Assembly: GCF_013394855.1 (NCBI RefSeq)
Contig: NZ_JABMLK010000001.1
Span: forward strand, 682,001 to 746,000
Direction: 5' to 3'
Source: Limnobaculum xujianqingii
GTDB lineage: Bacteria > Pseudomonadota > Gammaproteobacteria > Enterobacterales > Enterobacteriaceae
DNA length: 64,000 bases
Shown: positions 1-8,315 of the stretch, in pieces
How the letters are laid out: the number at the start of each line of letters is the position of its first letter
Numbering within the stretch: position 1 is the first letter of the stretch
Position numbers and translations under genes: made by a program
Notes under the pieces: model-generated
Databases searched by the model: none
What the model was told of the DNA's origin: nothing
The model's input: the letters and a program-made list of their open reading frames with translations, nothing else

Positions 1-506
1 TGACCAACGGGAATGTTAATGGGAACGGTATCGCTAAACTCAAGCGTTTCCGTCTTTGAGGTACTGGTTGTATCAGACCAGGAGTGTGAATACTCAAAAC
101 TGAATTTGAATGTCACTTCTCCCCCGCTCCCCAGAAATTCAGCTTTAGATTTAATATCTACACCAGTTCCCACTTTAATACTGTGGCTTTTGGTATGTGA
201 AGTGGTTGATGAATTTTGATAAGCATATTTTAATGACACGGTCATATTAGGAGTAAGACCGTTTCGATTATCCGCAATTCCGGTAACGGCCGCTTTTTGA
301 TGTACTTCAAATACTTTTTGGCTTTGATCAAAAACTAATTTAGTCGCGATCTTATCCACTAAATACCCATATAATCCGCCATTATTGTCCGGTCCATTAG
401 TAAACCATTGTCCATCAGCAGGATTCATTTCGGTATTAAGATTACTTTGCCACGCATCTATTATGATGGCTGCTATATATCTTTTATCTAAAAATTGAAG
501 TCCCAT
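1..506 (-). CDS. Aerolysin-like (ETX/MTX2-type) pore-forming toxin, partial
   Basis: Open reading frame that starts at 506 behind a strong GGAGGA ribosome site and runs off the left edge after 168 codons without a stop. The visible part begins MGLQFLDKRYIAAIIIDAW. From about residue 85 it becomes a series of alternating, Ser/Thr-rich beta strands (NSSTTSHTKSHSIKVG, then FSFEYSHSWSDTTSTSKTE) ending in a VPINIPVG turn. That pattern is typical of the membrane-inserting beta-hairpin region of the ETX/MTX2 aerolysin superfamily, whose members oligomerise and form beta-barrel pores in host membranes. No signal peptide is visible. The family call rests on pattern recognition only and the C-terminal part is missing. 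It may be co-transcribed with the small gene just upstream at 606-935. Confidence 0.65.
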   Translation of the reverse strand, partial: MGLQFLDKRYIAAIIIDAWQSNLNTEMNPADGQWFTNGPDNNGGLYGYLVDKIATKLVFDQSQKVFEVHQKAAVTGIADNRNGLTPNMTVSLKYAYQNSSTTSHTKSHSIKVGTGVDIKSKAEFLGSGGEVTFKFSFEYSHSWSDTTSTSKTETLEFSDTVPINIPVG

Positions 507-541
507 AATTTATCCTCCAGATGATATTTCTATCATCACAT

Positions 542-1024
542 CCATATTTACCTAACATAATTAACTTTAGAATAGATACAGACAACTTATTAAAACAAGG
601 AGTTACTATGATACGTCAATCAGTCCAAGATCATTATTTAATGTAGTGCCACTAATATTATAATTAGCAGTGGTTGTATTACCTTTTTCGAATATAAATG
701 CTCTGCGAGCTTCATTATCTGTTCCCCAAACAACAAACGCATGCATATATATCATTGAACCATCAGGAACGCCAAGCTCATCAGGTGCAATAGTTTTCGA
801 CTGTCCCAATGTGATATCATTACTTTGTTTTGTAAGATGTTTTTCACCGCTATCATCCATATAACTATATTGAATTCGGGCAACAAAACCACCAGAGTTT
901 TTAAGATTCATTTTACCAATTTTTTGCATAGCCATATTAAGTTTCCTTATTTAGAAAATAAATAATTTCAACAATATAATATATAATAATAGATAGTTAT
1001 TATTCAGGCGTTAGGTAAATATGG
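542..1024. repeat. 15-bp perfect inverted repeat flanking the 109-aa gene
   Basis: CCATATTTACCTAAC at 542-556 is exactly mirrored by GTTAGGTAAATATGG at 1010-1024. The arms bracket the 606-935 gene and lie upstream of the two minus-strand starts (506 and 935). The right arm overlaps a second GTTAGG copy at 1024-1029. I see no target-site duplication outside the arms, so a mobile cassette is not shown; a repeated operator is equally possible. Confidence 0.7.
606..935 (-). CDS. Small hypothetical protein next to toxin gene
   Basis: A 109-residue, probably soluble, beta-rich protein with no signal peptide or membrane segment. The start at 935 has an AAGGAAA ribosome site. Recognisable sequence stretches are NSGGFVARIQYSY near the N terminus, a central DITLGQSKTI.P.ELGVPDG block and a C-terminal YNISGTTLNNDLGL block, which look like conserved family motifs, but I cannot name the family. 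It lies 99 bp upstream of the ETX/MTX2-like toxin on the same strand, so a role with the toxin (partner, immunity or targeting) is conceivable but unproven. The flanking 15-bp inverted repeat is unusual. Confidence 0.6.
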   Translation of the reverse strand: MAMQKIGKMNLKNSGGFVARIQYSYMDDSGEKHLTKQSNDITLGQSKTIAPDELGVPDGSMIYMHAFVVWGTDNEARRAFIFEKGNTTTANYNISGTTLNNDLGLIDVS

Positions 1025-1245
1025 TTAGGCGCTATTCATTCTGAAATGAAACCATCTACATAATAAAGCGTAGTCCAATGATTTAATTAACACCAAAAAC
1101 ATTTCAAATTATTTCAATTTATAAAATTAAATGACTGTTAATTAAAAATAAATATATGATAGTCATTGAGCATTAAATTAAATGCAGGTGAAGATTCAGC
1201 AATATAAATAAGAATACACTCACTTTAAATAAGTAATATCTTATT
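936..1245. other. AT-rich intergenic region upstream of toxin-side genes
   Basis: About 310 bp of very AT-rich sequence between the start of the 109-aa gene and the end of the DKNYY gene. It should hold the promoter for the leftward genes. Apart from the right arm of the 15-bp inverted repeat and the adjacent GTTAGG copy I see no gene or defined site in it. Confidence 0.5.
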
Positions 1246-2682
1246 TTATTTCCAGAATGAATAAGAAGAATTAGCATGACTAATATTATTAACCTCCGGC
1301 ATATCACGAACACTAAGCAGATATTGTTCCTTCAGCTTTCTGGTTATCTGTTTCTCTTGCTGTAATCGCTGTTTGAAGGATGGATAGTCAACCACCAAAT
1401 AGAGTGATTCATCCATATCAATATTTTTACCGCTGGTTGATGAGAAGTAATAGTCACCTTTAGCCTGCCATATGGTTCCCGTCACCCTACCATTACGTTC
1501 GAGTGTTTCAACCAGATGCCAGTCAGACAAGGATACGCCAGGCAAAATGGAAAGTACGGTATTCCGACTTACTAAGCCCCTGCTCTTTTTACCCCATACC
1601 TCATAAGAGGACAAAATAATCGTATCTTTAGCGTTGGTCCAAATTCCTGCTGCGTAATGCTCTGAAATCCGCTGTGGATGATTTGAACCAAAAGGATTTG
1701 AACCGGCATACTTAAATTTTTTACTCTGATAATCCCAATAAAAAACGCCATTATTGTTGATGAATAACTCGTGATTTGCCCGATCGCGATCGGCGACCAA
1801 CAGGCTTAACCCTTGAGTTTTTTTACCATCAATAATATCCGGAAAAGAAATTGCGCCAAAATAGTAGGTATTTGTTTTAGCATCCCAACCGTAATCGGTT
1901 TGCCACTGATCGCTATCCGGGGAGAACGCACTAAAAGTAATCGGACTGGCATCAATTAAAGGCTTCCCCTGATAATAAACGCGAGTACTATCCGCCAGAT
2001 AACGATTATGTATTCTGCCTTGCAGATGCCCCTGACCATAGCTTACAGATTGAATGCGACTGCCATCGGCTGCAGCAACCATCACACCTTCATAAAACAG
2101 ATGTTGACCATCAGAGAGATAATTCTGTCCCCAGGTTTTCAGATTGCCATAGATAACATTTTCTACGCGGCTTAGGATAAAATCCCGACGTCTTGGGCGG
2201 TCAGGATTATCATAATCTTTATCGCGTACAATTTCGTGCCACCAGTAATAGTCAGGGTTCTTGCGTTCTTCACTACAAAAATAGGTCTTCTCACCATCGC
2301 TGATATACCCCTGAGAAGTATAGGTTACTCTCTCAGGCTGCAATCCCTGGATAATATGGGTGCCGCAGAATACCGATTGGTTATTCTTGGCTAATGGCGC
2401 CAGATATGGTGAAGAATAGACCTGAAAATCGCTGCTATCTACACCGGGTAATAAGTTGTACCCCTGAAATGGAATATTGACATAAACTTTTTGCTGATAG
2501 CTGTAATAACGTCCACCGAGCGACTTGCTGCTATGCCCAAAATCGCTGGAGTCTGAGTCTCGCCAAAGGTTGGTAAAGATAAGTATTGAGAACAGCAGTC
2601 CCAGTAAAATAGAGAAAATGACAAACAGTCTTACCCAAAATGTGCGGGGAAATTTTCTGACTTTTGACGTCTCAACGATCAT
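1246..2682 (-). CDS. DKNYY-family membrane-anchored protein
   Basis: 478 residues. An N-terminal membrane anchor (about residues 15-38, FWVRLFVIFSILLGLLFSIL) precedes a large extracytoplasmic domain made of degenerate repeats of the DKNYY type, such as YISDGEKTYFCSEE, YLSDGQHLFYEGV and YLADSTRVYYQGKPL, each a short beta unit with a D-x-x-x-(V/L)-(Y/F)-Y core. DKNYY proteins are common in Gram-negative bacteria and have no defined function. The start at 2682 is preceded by AAAGGAAAA. It is divergent from the periplasmic gene at 2890, with about 200 bp between them for promoters. Expected location: periplasmic face of the inner membrane. Confidence 0.65.
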   Translation of the reverse strand: MIVETSKVRKFPRTFWVRLFVIFSILLGLLFSILIFTNLWRDSDSSDFGHSSKSLGGRYYSYQQKVYVNIPFQGYNLLPGVDSSDFQVYSSPYLAPLAKNNQSVFCGTHIIQGLQPERVTYTSQGYISDGEKTYFCSEERKNPDYYWWHEIVRDKDYDNPDRPRRRDFILSRVENVIYGNLKTWGQNYLSDGQHLFYEGVMVAAADGSRIQSVSYGQGHLQGRIHNRYLADSTRVYYQGKPLIDASPITFSAFSPDSDQWQTDYGWDAKTNTYYFGAISFPDIIDGKKTQGLSLLVADRDRANHELFINNNGVFYWDYQSKKFKYAGSNPFGSNHPQRISEHYAAGIWTNAKDTIILSSYEVWGKKSRGLVSRNTVLSILPGVSLSDWHLVETLERNGRVTGTIWQAKGDYYFSSTSGKNIDMDESLYLVVDYPSFKQRLQQEKQITRKLKEQYLLSVRDMPEVNNISHANSSYSFWK

Positions 2683-2889
2683 TTGGTTTTCCTTTACCTG
2701 ATTCCAATAACATCCCGCTATTGTGCTGCTATATAATACACGGGTTCAGATATTTGAGACAAAATCATTAATAGACCAGATAAACATTCACGTATAATCA
2801 CCATCTGTTTTTGCTCTGAATCAGATCGTTAAGTACATGACTATTATTTCTGTTTTGTTCGCCAATATATCATCGGAAGAGTGACGAAT

Positions 2890-3690
2890 ATGCTGAAGAA
2901 ATTTACCTACCTACTGTTATGCTCATTTTTATTCACCAATAGTCTGTCCCTGTTAGCCAAGACCCGTGTGGTTCATGTTGTGGTTGCCCTGTGTGATAAC
3001 AAATATCAGGGAATCGTTCCGGTGCCGGAAAAAATTGGCAATGGACAAGACCCGGTGAATAATCTGTATTGGGGGGCAGCTTATGGTGTGAAAACCTTCA
3101 TAAAGAAACAGTCAAACTGGCAACTTGTTACCTCTTCTACCAATCCACAAAAAAACATACTGGAACGTATCGTTTTTAAACATAAAACCGATGATGTTTA
3201 TCTGGTAGCTGATGCCTATGATGGTCAATATATCGGCCAAACCATTGATGATTTTTATCAATATATTGGCGGTGCTAAAAAAGGCAGTATGGATATCCAA
3301 CAAAAATCTATCAATACCGGTGGCGGTGCCGATATGGTGGTTTATATTGGCCACAATGGCCTGATGGATTATTCAATTGCTCAGCTTAATTTAACTGCGC
3401 CAGAGATAACTAATGAGAAAAACAGAAATCAGAACGCCCAAAGGCAAGCCGCCGTATTTGCCTGTAAAAGTAAGCCCTATTTCCTGCCTCAGTTTGAAAA
3501 AACAGGCATTCGTCCGGCAATGATGACCACCAACTTTATGGCACCGGAAGCCTATATTCTGAACGCGTTAGTCGATTCCTGGATTAAAAAGCATTCCCCG
3601 GAACAAACTCGCGAAGCGGTTGCACAAGCCTATGCTAAATATCAGAAAATTAGTGTTAAAAGTGCTAAAGGGTTATTTGCTACTCAATAA
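2890..3690 (+). CDS. Periplasmic protein with caspase-like His/Cys motifs
   Basis: 266 residues if started at ATG 2890, where GGAAGAG sits at normal spacing; an in-frame GTG at 2881 abuts the ribosome site and is less likely. A Sec signal peptide (MLKKFTYLLLCSFLFTNSLS, cleavage near LLAK-TR) predicts periplasmic location. The body contains strongly patterned blocks: LYWGAAYGVKTF, VYLVADAYDGQYI, MVVYIGHNGLMD (His155) and AAVFACKSKPYF (Cys192), then MAPEAYIL and AYAKYQK near the end. Hydrophobic strand then H-x-G, and hydrophobic strand then A-C, is the arrangement seen in clan CD (caspase/gingipain-like) peptidases. I recall similar unannotated proteins in other bacteria. Function is unproven. 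Confidence 0.6.
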   Translation: MLKKFTYLLLCSFLFTNSLSLLAKTRVVHVVVALCDNKYQGIVPVPEKIGNGQDPVNNLYWGAAYGVKTFIKKQSNWQLVTSSTNPQKNILERIVFKHKTDDVYLVADAYDGQYIGQTIDDFYQYIGGAKKGSMDIQQKSINTGGGADMVVYIGHNGLMDYSIAQLNLTAPEITNEKNRNQNAQRQAAVFACKSKPYFLPQFEKTGIRPAMMTTNFMAPEAYILNALVDSWIKKHSPEQTREAVAQAYAKYQKISVKSAKGLFATQ

Positions 3691-3771
3691 AGTAAGTAAT
3701 GATTATTGGTGAAATTAACCAGCGTTTGTTCCTGAATATTTTTAGTCAGGAAATATAAAGGAATACTTATT

Positions 3772-4326
3772 ATGGATGCTTTTAAAAAACGGCGATGGGC
3801 TATTGCACTGGTATTGACTGCTATTATTGCAGTTATTATTTGGTTTACCCTGTTCCCATCACGGCAGCATCAGATCCTGTTAACTCATCAGGGAGATAAT
3901 CCCCCATCTCTGGAACGTTTATTTAAACAATTAGAGAAAGATAACTTCACCACAGAACAACGCTCTTCTTCTGAAACTCTTGCATTTTATCGCTGTGAAA
4001 CTAAAGAAGATTATCGTTTCACCGGTTCCGGTGTCCGCCATTTCTATTTTAACCGCACTTTCCCAATAAAATCCCCGATTGGCAATGTTTATCCTGATTT
4101 CCATTTATATGTTTTAAGTTTTGAAACCGAACAACAGGCCAGCGCATATGCCATAAAGATTAATGCGGCTAAACGTTATTATGATAGTAATGATGATAAG
4201 TGCGAATTTGATAAAGCTCCCTGGAAAATTGTCACTAATGGCCCAACGCTGTATTATCTTGATACCAGAGCACAGATGTTGATAGATTTTATCGAACAAT
4301 ACGGCAAGTTATTAGAAAAAGAGTAA
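3772..4326 (+). CDS. Hypothetical single-span membrane protein
   Basis: 184 residues, one N-terminal transmembrane segment (about residues 9-30, WAIALVLTAIIAVIIWFTLF) after a positively charged KKRR start, then a soluble domain expected in the periplasm. The domain contains LERLFKQLEKDNFTTEQ and a two-cysteine pattern (FYRCETKED and DDKCEFDKAPW) that could form a disulphide. Preceded by AAAGGAATAC. It follows the caspase-like gene by 81 bp and precedes a second small membrane protein by 28 bp, so the three may be one operon. Family not recognised. Confidence 0.55.
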   Translation: MDAFKKRRWAIALVLTAIIAVIIWFTLFPSRQHQILLTHQGDNPPSLERLFKQLEKDNFTTEQRSSSETLAFYRCETKEDYRFTGSGVRHFYFNRTFPIKSPIGNVYPDFHLYVLSFETEQQASAYAIKINAAKRYYDSNDDKCEFDKAPWKIVTNGPTLYYLDTRAQMLIDFIEQYGKLLEKE

Positions 4327-4354
4327 TTTAACGGTACTACTACAGGGATATCTT

Positions 4355-4591
4355 ATGCTCAGAAAAAGAAGATTTATCATTGCGATACTGTCTGCCGTAC
4401 TGTTTGCAATGATCTTTTACGTTATCTATTACGCCCGCATTGGCACCGGACGATATTGTAACGAAAGCCCGGAAGTTCGCTGGCGTTTAGCCATTTATAC
4501 CGGTGAGTGTAACGATGAAACCGGATGTTTTTATTCTAAAAGAACAGGTACCGGCATATTGGAATACTTTGGTATTCGCCCCCGCGCCTGA
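4355..4591 (+). CDS. Small single-span membrane protein, unknown
   Basis: 78 residues: RKRR-type positive start, a transmembrane segment at about residues 7-26 (FIIAILSAVLFAMIFYVIYY) and a short, cysteine-containing tail (CNESPE, GECNDETGCFYS) predicted outside the inner membrane, with three cysteines able to form a disulphide. It begins 28 bp after the previous gene, with a CAGGGA ribosome site, which supports co-transcription. I do not recognise the family. Confidence 0.5.
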   Translation: MLRKRRFIIAILSAVLFAMIFYVIYYARIGTGRYCNESPEVRWRLAIYTGECNDETGCFYSKRTGTGILEYFGIRPRA

Positions 4592-4634
4592 TCAAGGCTG
4601 TTGGCCGGCTAGAGATTAAATTTCCTATCGCCTT

Positions 4635-4895
4635 CTATCTTGGCCTGTAGCAAGAACGCCCATCGCGGCACTTATGATGGCCCTGATAAGAATTCTCTCT
4701 GCCTTTCGGTCTATCCCGATGATGATGCCTGTCGTCATCGTCACTGTCGCTATCCAGTAACATTACTGCTGCTGCAATGCCAACTAGCCCAATGATTAAC
4801 CCGGCTGATGTGACGTCATCTGAATCCATATTTGCGCACCCTACCATCGATAAACAAACGGCACCAATCATTGAATTTCTCAGCCCTGTTTTCAT
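4635..4895 (-). CDS. Small lipoprotein with His/Asp-rich tail
   Basis: 86 residues from ATG 4895, preceded by GAGGGAGAAAAA; an upstream in-frame ATG at 4946 adds 17 residues that do not fit a signal peptide, so it was rejected. The N terminus MKTGLRNSMIGAVCLSMVGC carries a lipobox (LSMVGC) with lipidation expected at Cys20. A hydrophobic glycine-containing segment (AGLIIGLVGIAAAVMLL) follows, then an acidic run (DSDSDDDD) and a His/Arg-rich tail with two cysteines. The tail could bind metal ions. Family unknown. It is convergent with the preceding small membrane protein gene. Confidence 0.6.
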   Translation of the reverse strand: MKTGLRNSMIGAVCLSMVGCANMDSDDVTSAGLIIGLVGIAAAVMLLDSDSDDDDRHHHRDRPKGRENSYQGHHKCRDGRSCYRPR

Positions 4896-5046
4896 TTTTT
4901 TTCTCCCTCTGCTGCCTCCTATTGGGCTGTTTAACAGTACGAGCAATAGCCAATATGCTCAATGCCGCTTAAGGTAAAGTAAGTGAAAAGATTGAGTAAA
5001 GCAGGGAGGAAAAACGACTTTCAATTTATTTACTAGAGCGAAATAT

Positions 5047-5074
5047 CAACGATTATCCGAATCAATAATCGTTG
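5047..5074. terminator. 10-bp hairpin in intergenic region
   Basis: CAACGATTAT (5047-5056) pairs perfectly with ATAATCGTTG (5065-5074) across an 8-base loop. No clear T-tract follows on either strand, so termination is only a possibility. Confidence 0.4.
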
Positions 5075-5108
5075 AGTTTAGTATTTTTGGCAACAAACAC
5101 ACAGGCAT

Positions 5109-5128
5109 AGGCTTGTTGAGACAAGCCT
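5109..5128 (-). terminator. Hairpin after arylformamidase-like gene
   Basis: AGGCTTGT / ACAAGCCT (8-bp stem, TGAG loop) lies 19 bp past the stop of the leftward hydrolase gene. It may terminate that transcript, although the T-tract is weak. Confidence 0.45.
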
Positions 5129-5146
5129 CAGTAAAACCATATCGCG

Positions 5147-5971
5147 TTATTGTATTTGCATTAATGCCTTGATTTGCCACCCATCAGGATCTGCCAGATC
5201 GTTTAGCATTGAGAAATGTGTCGCTTTCGGTAAGTGGATGAGCCCTACGGTCTCACCAATATTTTCACAAACGACTGCGTAATCTGTCGAATGGCGTACC
5301 AGTTCGCTTAACTCCCCAGCACCCACACTAATCAGAGTGGGCGCACCTTTTTGAATATGTAACAATGGACTGTACAAATTAATCTCATCAGTTGTCAGAT
5401 TTAAACTGTCCTGAAGCCAGCTTAAACTTATCGGTTCCAGATCTACTAAGGCACTAATCATATGGATCTTTGATACTTTCGCGTGAGAACGATATAACGC
5501 CGACAAATGTCCCCCGGCAGAATGCCCAGCCAAATATAAAGGATTGCCAACGATTCCGAGGTTATCTGTATCGGTTATGACACGTTCAATTAACATCCCT
5601 ATTTGTTTAACAATTTCCGTCATTGTTGCCTCTGGGGCTAGCGTATACTCTGCCAGAATAACATTCATTCCGTGAGCAAGCGGTCCTTCAGCAATAAAGG
5701 CAAAATCTTCCTTTGTGCAGTTACTCCAATAACCACCATGAATAAACAGATATGTTGGCGCTTTATTAAGCCCACATGATAGAAAATCGTAACGTTCACG
5801 AGGTTTATCGCCATATCTCAGGTCGCGTACCCAGTTGTATGTATTGTAGGTTCGAACGCTACATGCCTGGAATTCACGTAATAACTCAGGGAAGTTAGCT
5901 GCTGCTTTGGTATTATTATATGCAGCATCAAGCTCTTCTCTATTCATATTTCTGTACAGATTTTTACTCAT
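5147..5971 (-). CDS. Arylformamidase-like alpha/beta hydrolase
   Basis: 274 residues from ATG 5971, which has a GAGGAT ribosome site; the longer reading frame to 6031 lacks one. The sequence shows the HGGYW oxyanion motif typical of kynurenine formamidases and related carboxylesterases, the nucleophile elbow GHSAGG and a C-terminal catalytic histidine in KATHFSML. It starts MSKNLYRNMNREELDAAYNN, which matches the N-terminal helix of that group. Likely a cytoplasmic hydrolase of amide or ester bonds. No other tryptophan-degradation gene is nearby, so N-formylkynurenine as substrate is not supported by context. The 297 bp upstream appear noncoding and probably hold its promoter. Confidence 0.75.
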   Translation of the reverse strand: MSKNLYRNMNREELDAAYNNTKAAANFPELLREFQACSVRTYNTYNWVRDLRYGDKPRERYDFLSCGLNKAPTYLFIHGGYWSNCTKEDFAFIAEGPLAHGMNVILAEYTLAPEATMTEIVKQIGMLIERVITDTDNLGIVGNPLYLAGHSAGGHLSALYRSHAKVSKIHMISALVDLEPISLSWLQDSLNLTTDEINLYSPLLHIQKGAPTLISVGAGELSELVRHSTDYAVVCENIGETVGLIHLPKATHFSMLNDLADPDGWQIKALMQIQ

Positions 5972-6268
5972 AATTATTATCCTCAAACAATGGATGCGTT
6001 GCATGTGTAATACATTTTCATATCCTTTCATATGTTGAGGGTTAATTCTTGACGCTAACTGCGCTTCTCTCCCTTTGAAATACTTTTTGAAGAATTAAAT
6101 GATGAGATGAATCAAAATGATGACAGTTATATTGACAGGAAGTATCGGATTGGTCTGATAGGAGACTTATATAACAGAGCTGCTCCCATTATTAGGACTC
6201 TTCAGGGAATCCATTTGAGCCAGACCAACCCCTTCCCGGCTTTTGCCGTATTCAACAGAACCTTACTA

Positions 6269-6658
6269 TTAGTTTTTTACGTAATAGACAAACGCCAGTT
6301 TATTACCGTCAGGGTCGCGCACATAAGCGCTGTAAAATCCTTCACCATATTGAGGACGAAAACCAGGCGCACCTTCACTGGTGCCGCCATTGGCAAGCGC
6401 GACAGCATGCAAACGATCGATAGTATGAATATCCGGTGCATTAAAAGCGGCCATTACGCCGTTACCTGTTGTGGCTTTTTCTTGATTAAATGGGCGACCG
6501 ACACACAAACCAACACTGTGGTTGTCACTGAATGTCCCCCATGAAGCCCCTTCATCATTACTGCCACCGCGAGGATGACCCAAAATCTCCATCAGCGGAT
6601 CGTAAAATGCAATCGCCGTAGGAAGATGGTTAGTACCCAGCATGATATAAGAGAACAT
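6269..6658 (-). CDS. VOC (glyoxalase/dioxygenase fold) family protein
   Basis: 129 residues, GGAGG ribosome site just before ATG 6658. The protein has the vicinal-oxygen-chelate layout: beta-alpha-beta-beta-beta units beginning FSYIMLGTNHLPTAIAFYD and ending YVRDPDGNKLAFVYY. The RDPDGN-(K/L)-x-x motif is characteristic of small lactoylglutathione-lyase-like proteins. Specific substrate unknown. It sits 32 bp downstream of amn on the same strand. An opposing open frame on the plus strand across this gene is a shadow. Confidence 0.8.
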   Translation of the reverse strand: MFSYIMLGTNHLPTAIAFYDPLMEILGHPRGGSNDEGASWGTFSDNHSVGLCVGRPFNQEKATTGNGVMAAFNAPDIHTIDRLHAVALANGGTSEGAPGFRPQYGEGFYSAYVRDPDGNKLAFVYYVKN

Positions 6659-6690
6659 CCTAAACCTCCTGACTGTTCTATCGCCGCTTT

Positions 6691-8151
6691 TTAACGAAAT
6701 GGCGGCTCGTTAAAGGTGCGTAACTTACGCGAGTGTAGCTTATCGCCCTCTGCACGCAGTAAATCTATGGCGCGAATACCGATTTGCAAATGTTCTGATA
6801 TAGCCCCTTCATAGAAATGGTTCGCCTGACCCGGCAGTTTAATTTCTCCGTGCAGCGGTTTATCAGAAACACATAACAGCGTGCCGTAAGGCACCCGAAA
6901 GCGATAGCCCTGAGCGGCAATGGTGGCACTTTCCATATCCACCGCAACCGCACGGCTCAGGTTAAAGCGTCGCGCAGATACTGAAAAACGCAGTTCCCAG
7001 TTACGGTCATCGGTAGTGACAACGGTACCGGTTCTCAACCGCAGTTTTACCTCTTCGCCAGGCATTCCACTAACCACTTTAGTGGCGTCATACAAGGCGC
7101 GTTGTACTTCTGCAATACTTGGAATGGGAATATCGGGTGGCAACACCGCATCCAGAACATGGTCATCACGTAAATAAGCATGAGCTAAAACATAGTCGCC
7201 GATTCTTTGACTTTCACGTAATCCGCCACAATGACCAATCATCAGCCATGCATGAGGACGAAGTACTGCCAGATGGTCACAAATTGTTTTGGCATTGGAA
7301 GGTCCTACGCCAATATTGACCAGTGTGATTCCCTGACCAGAAGAGGAAATAAGATGATAAGCCGGCATCTGATGTTTTTTCCAGGCCAGATCTGACGCCG
7401 TTCTCTCCGGATCGGCGTTTTCCGCAGTAATATAGCTACCACCGGCGCATGATAGCGCCTGATAAGGGCTGGATGGATCAAGAATCTGTTTGCAGGCCCA
7501 ACTGATAAATTCATCCACATAGCGACTATAGTTGGTAAACAGAACATAAGGTTGAACATGTTCAACTGGCGTTCCGGTGTAGTGCTTAAGCCGCGCTAAA
7601 GAGAAATCGGTACGTAGCGCATCAAAGTGAGATAACGGGAAAGTATCTCCCGTACTCGCCAAACCATCAGTAATATCATCACCAATTTTCGCCAGATCGG
7701 TAGTGGGAAAGTGCTGCACAATCCCTGCCGTCATGGTGCGGTCCAGCATCAGATCGGAGCCATCTATCACAAAAGGATAAGGTATCTCTTGCTGTGACGG
7801 TGTCACCTCAAAAATGGCAACATAATCATGTTCCAGCAATCCTAACTGTTCCGTCAGATAGCGACGAAACAGATCCGGGCGAGTTATGGTGGTGGTGTAT
7901 TGCCCCGGATGAGCAAAGCGCCCGTAAGCACGAGTGCGTAAATGTTCCTGAAATTTACCATCCCAACAAACCCGCAGTTGAGGATAGGAAAATAACCCCT
8001 GCTCTCTGGCTTTAGGGTCAGGCAAGGTTCCCTGCTGAATAAAAGCACCAATGGCGCTACGCAATGCACTCAAGGCGGATTCATATTGTTGTTCGAGTTT
8101 ATCGATGGCTTCAGAAGCCGTAAGACGGGTATTAAATGGTTGCTGATTCAA
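6691..8151 (-). CDS. amn: AMP nucleosidase
   Basis: 486 residues, close to the E. coli Amn length of 484. Hydrolyses AMP to adenine and ribose 5-phosphate in the cytoplasm, controlling the adenylate pool. The N-terminal half is the Amn-specific domain (LRSAIGAFIQQGTLPDP..., ATTTIT region, YPFVIDGSDLMLDRTM). The C-terminal half has the purine-nucleoside-phosphorylase/MTAN fold with GITLVNIGVGPSNAKT, LMIGHCGGLRESQRIGDY and VAVDMESATIAAQGYRF. Start ATG 8151 has an AGGAGC site nearby. Monocistronic or with the downstream VOC gene. Confidence 0.95.
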   Translation of the reverse strand: MNQQPFNTRLTASEAIDKLEQQYESALSALRSAIGAFIQQGTLPDPKAREQGLFSYPQLRVCWDGKFQEHLRTRAYGRFAHPGQYTTTITRPDLFRRYLTEQLGLLEHDYVAIFEVTPSQQEIPYPFVIDGSDLMLDRTMTAGIVQHFPTTDLAKIGDDITDGLASTGDTFPLSHFDALRTDFSLARLKHYTGTPVEHVQPYVLFTNYSRYVDEFISWACKQILDPSSPYQALSCAGGSYITAENADPERTASDLAWKKHQMPAYHLISSSGQGITLVNIGVGPSNAKTICDHLAVLRPHAWLMIGHCGGLRESQRIGDYVLAHAYLRDDHVLDAVLPPDIPIPSIAEVQRALYDATKVVSGMPGEEVKLRLRTGTVVTTDDRNWELRFSVSARRFNLSRAVAVDMESATIAAQGYRFRVPYGTLLCVSDKPLHGEIKLPGQANHFYEGAISEHLQIGIRAIDLLRAEGDKLHSRKLRTFNEPPFR

Positions 8152-8217
8152 GAGAGCTCCTTTAAGGGCAAATGGAGACAGTCACTAAATTAAGTGGGTT
8201 GTGATAATAATAGAATA

Positions 8218-8277
8218 GCTTATTTATCAGTGGAAGTTTTTGATAAATAAGCGCTGTAGTTAATTTTCCTACAGCGC
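8218..8277. terminator. Two tandem hairpins between Rrf2 gene and amn
   Basis: GCTTATTTATCA (8218-8229) pairs with TGATAAATAAGC (8241-8252), and GCGCTGTAG (8251-8259) pairs with CTACAGCGC (8269-8277). The second lies 39 bp after the Rrf2-family stop on the minus strand and is followed there by a T-rich run, fitting a terminator. The first lies in the amn upstream region. Confidence 0.6.
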
Positions 8278-8315
8278 AGCGATTTTAAAAATTCAAAATC
8301 AGAGAGGAACAGCAA

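Noticed and set aside
6107..6544. Plus-strand open frame of 145 codons
   Set aside because: It runs opposite the VOC-family gene, which has clear family motifs and a strong ribosome site; the plus frame has neither.
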